Below, piece after piece: positions 63,801-64,000 of a stretch of 64,000 nt of DNA (positions within the stretch are counted from its first letter, which is position 1; every line of letters starts with the position of its first letter). The stretch spans positions 4,757,001 through 4,821,000 of the forward strand of contig NZ_CP162129.1 of NCBI RefSeq assembly GCF_040834005.1. The letters are read 5' to 3'. The position numbers and the translations under genes are program-made. Below the pieces are notes generated by a model, which did no database searches, had not been told where the DNA came from, and saw only the letters and a list, made by a program, of their open reading frames with translations. The DNA is from Paenibacillus sp. PL2-23 (GTDB taxonomy: Bacteria > Bacillota > Bacilli > Paenibacillales > Paenibacillaceae).

Positions 63801-64000
63801 ATTCGCCAGTCGCATCTCCATGGCGTCCCCATAGACAATCTGCAGATGGACAAGCGGCCCCGTGGCGTATGCAACACCATTGTTAATCGACAATGATCCC
63901 GTTGGCGCGGTCCTATCCAATGTAATGGCATCGCTGGCTGAGCTTATGTTGCCAGCAGCGTCCCGAAGCTCCACGTGGACAGTCTTGAGACCGTCTCCCT
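60840..64000 (-). CDS. Large surface protein with Ig-like repeats and three SLH domains, N-terminus beyond window
   Basis: At least 1053 residues; the frame is open to the right edge, so the start is missing. The visible N-terminal half has tandem Ig-like modules with the recurring motif GDGLKTVYMQLRDSAGN and DTVxP or DRTAPTGSL joints. Cadherin-like modules follow (SVTGMEDQLIDFETADF, VNDVPSAEELQFTTYSGQPVDG, YTPEPGHYSSVTFTYKANDG), then an acidic domain of about 230 residues. Three SLH domains end the protein (FQDVAGWGKPFIDELASR, FRDIEGDAWYSDSVAAAQ, FKDQGDLQDWSAKAASF), anchoring it to wall polymers. It is the first visible gene of the collar-domain operon. Confidence 0.93.
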   Translation of the reverse strand, partial: GDGLKTVHVELRDAAGNISSASDAITLDRTAPTGSLSINNGVAYATGPLVHLQIVYGDAMEMRLANSAGELAVAAWEPAAAMRGWTLSDGDGGKVVHLDIRDAAGNVSSYSHSIILDTVAPQPASITIQGGMEATSSRNVTLTIVPADAAAMRLSNTGSGWTEDDWTAVEPSPSWQLTEGDGLKTVYMQLRDSAGNISNWSDTIELDTVSPIISGVNHGDKRNTPVTVTFNEGSATLNGTPFASGGTISADNSYSLNVIDSAGNTTAMSFSIDATPPVISGVTNGLFYGTAVTPAYWDANPDSVLTATLNGEPFTSGTIVSADGHYSLRVIDDYGNEALMAFTIDRTAPTGSLTIHDGAAASTSLDVMLNISFADATDLELRLSNDGVSWGAWEAAASSRSWALSPGYGAKTVYMELKDQAGNVNAAAISDSILYRSIPTASNSSVTGMEDQLIDFETADFIYANADGIPVDAITILSLPSNGNLQLDGAMVAAGDKLVPADLAKLQFVPAAHWFGTTSFEWTAAADGLAAASSADMDLTVSSVNDVPSAEELQFTTYSGQPVDGQLQAVDVESDALTYATVDSPSKGTITLDTATGQFRYTPEPGHYSSVTFTYKANDGTDDSPPAVVTIVNHAPIVIIAPPPPKPVVTLEGLSGVPGVDATSELRDGREVIVITLDGDRLSDVIGKSTDEVIVIELGDKIDSAELGVDERLLELLDEGAKTLIVHMGSVRLGLSSHAIDELLSGWSAGDSKLVLEIKRADEATAGKLDRIAKDKEFALLGNPMVYQLYRQSAEGRTKLNSVKGYLTVTYGDEALKGQRPTTAVLLLPNDQVVHVPTRMEYRDGQLQMRVHSFAGGVFMLIAYETSFQDVAGWGKPFIDELASRLVVQGTGGGKFTPERSVTRAEFASILTGALGLYNVDRAGTFRDIEGDAWYSDSVAAAQAFGLINGYEDHTFRPDEQITREEAMVILARAFRLMELQPAYTEEEQAAALAAFKDQGDLQDWSAKAASFTILLGIVNGNGSELLPGAPMTREQLASVVVKLLQAGQFMN

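Overview
The window looks like chromosomal DNA of a Paenibacillus-type Firmicute. The evidence is the gene repertoire, not a search: Gram-positive ribosome binding sites, many carbohydrate ABC transporters without their own ATPase, paired YesM/YesN two-component systems, S-layer homology (SLH) domains, a SleB-type spore cell wall hydrolase, and secreted glucanases that carry CBM35 modules. I see no rRNA, tRNA, CRISPR array, prophage or transposase gene.

Left end (1-3.6 kb): a cntK-cntL-cntM operon, read leftwards, for an opine-type metallophore of the staphylopine family. It has a good sigma-A promoter overlapped by two Zur-like boxes. Then 3.6-8.4 kb: a VanRS/PhoPR-like two-component pair and a DEAD-box RNA helicase. 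8.6-15.1 kb: a secreted GH53 galactanase, an AraC regulator divergent from an unusual hexapeptide acyltransferase fusion, a PadR regulator divergent from a beta-lactamase-fold hydrolase across a clean inverted-repeat operator, and a GNAT acetyltransferase.

15.4-33.2 kb is the most coherent system. It encodes a secreted GH31 enzyme with the domain plan of alpha-1,6-glucosyltransferase (two CBM35 plus a CBM61-like domain), a secreted GH66 cycloisomaltooligosaccharide glucanotransferase (CITase), a sugar ABC importer, a cytoplasmic GH66 enzyme, and a YesM/YesN sensor pair. Read together: starch or dextrin is rebuilt outside the cell into alpha-1,6-glucan, cyclised to cyclodextrans, imported, and opened or hydrolysed inside. 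This is analogous to known cyclodextrin pathways. A 1.1 kb array of ten 102-bp repeats, split by a 160-bp MITE-like element, and a NERD-domain gene sit inside the locus.

33.4-50.3 kb is a second polysaccharide locus, probably for pectin or rhamnogalacturonan: a secreted multidomain protein with two PL9-like beta-helix modules, a GH105 hydrolase, an unrecognised 848-residue protein, an LplABC-type importer, and a second YesM/YesN pair.

50.5-58.2 kb holds mixed metabolic genes: a small hydrophilic protein, a Gfo/Idh/MocA oxidoreductase, a ferric-siderophore binding lipoprotein with a Fur-like promoter, a leucine dehydrogenase-family enzyme, a CE7 esterase, a hydroxypyruvate isomerase-like protein, SleB-like and APH-like proteins. 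The right end (58.2-64 kb) has a 51-bp repeat array, a small membrane protein, three tail-collar-domain paralogs, and a large SLH surface protein running off the edge.

Non-coding repeats are striking: 102-bp, 51-bp (two loci), 42-bp (in-frame within a regulator), 36-bp (in-frame linker), 22-bp, and inverted 21-bp families. The 51-bp family encodes the same hexapeptide on both strands, which produces false open reading frames.
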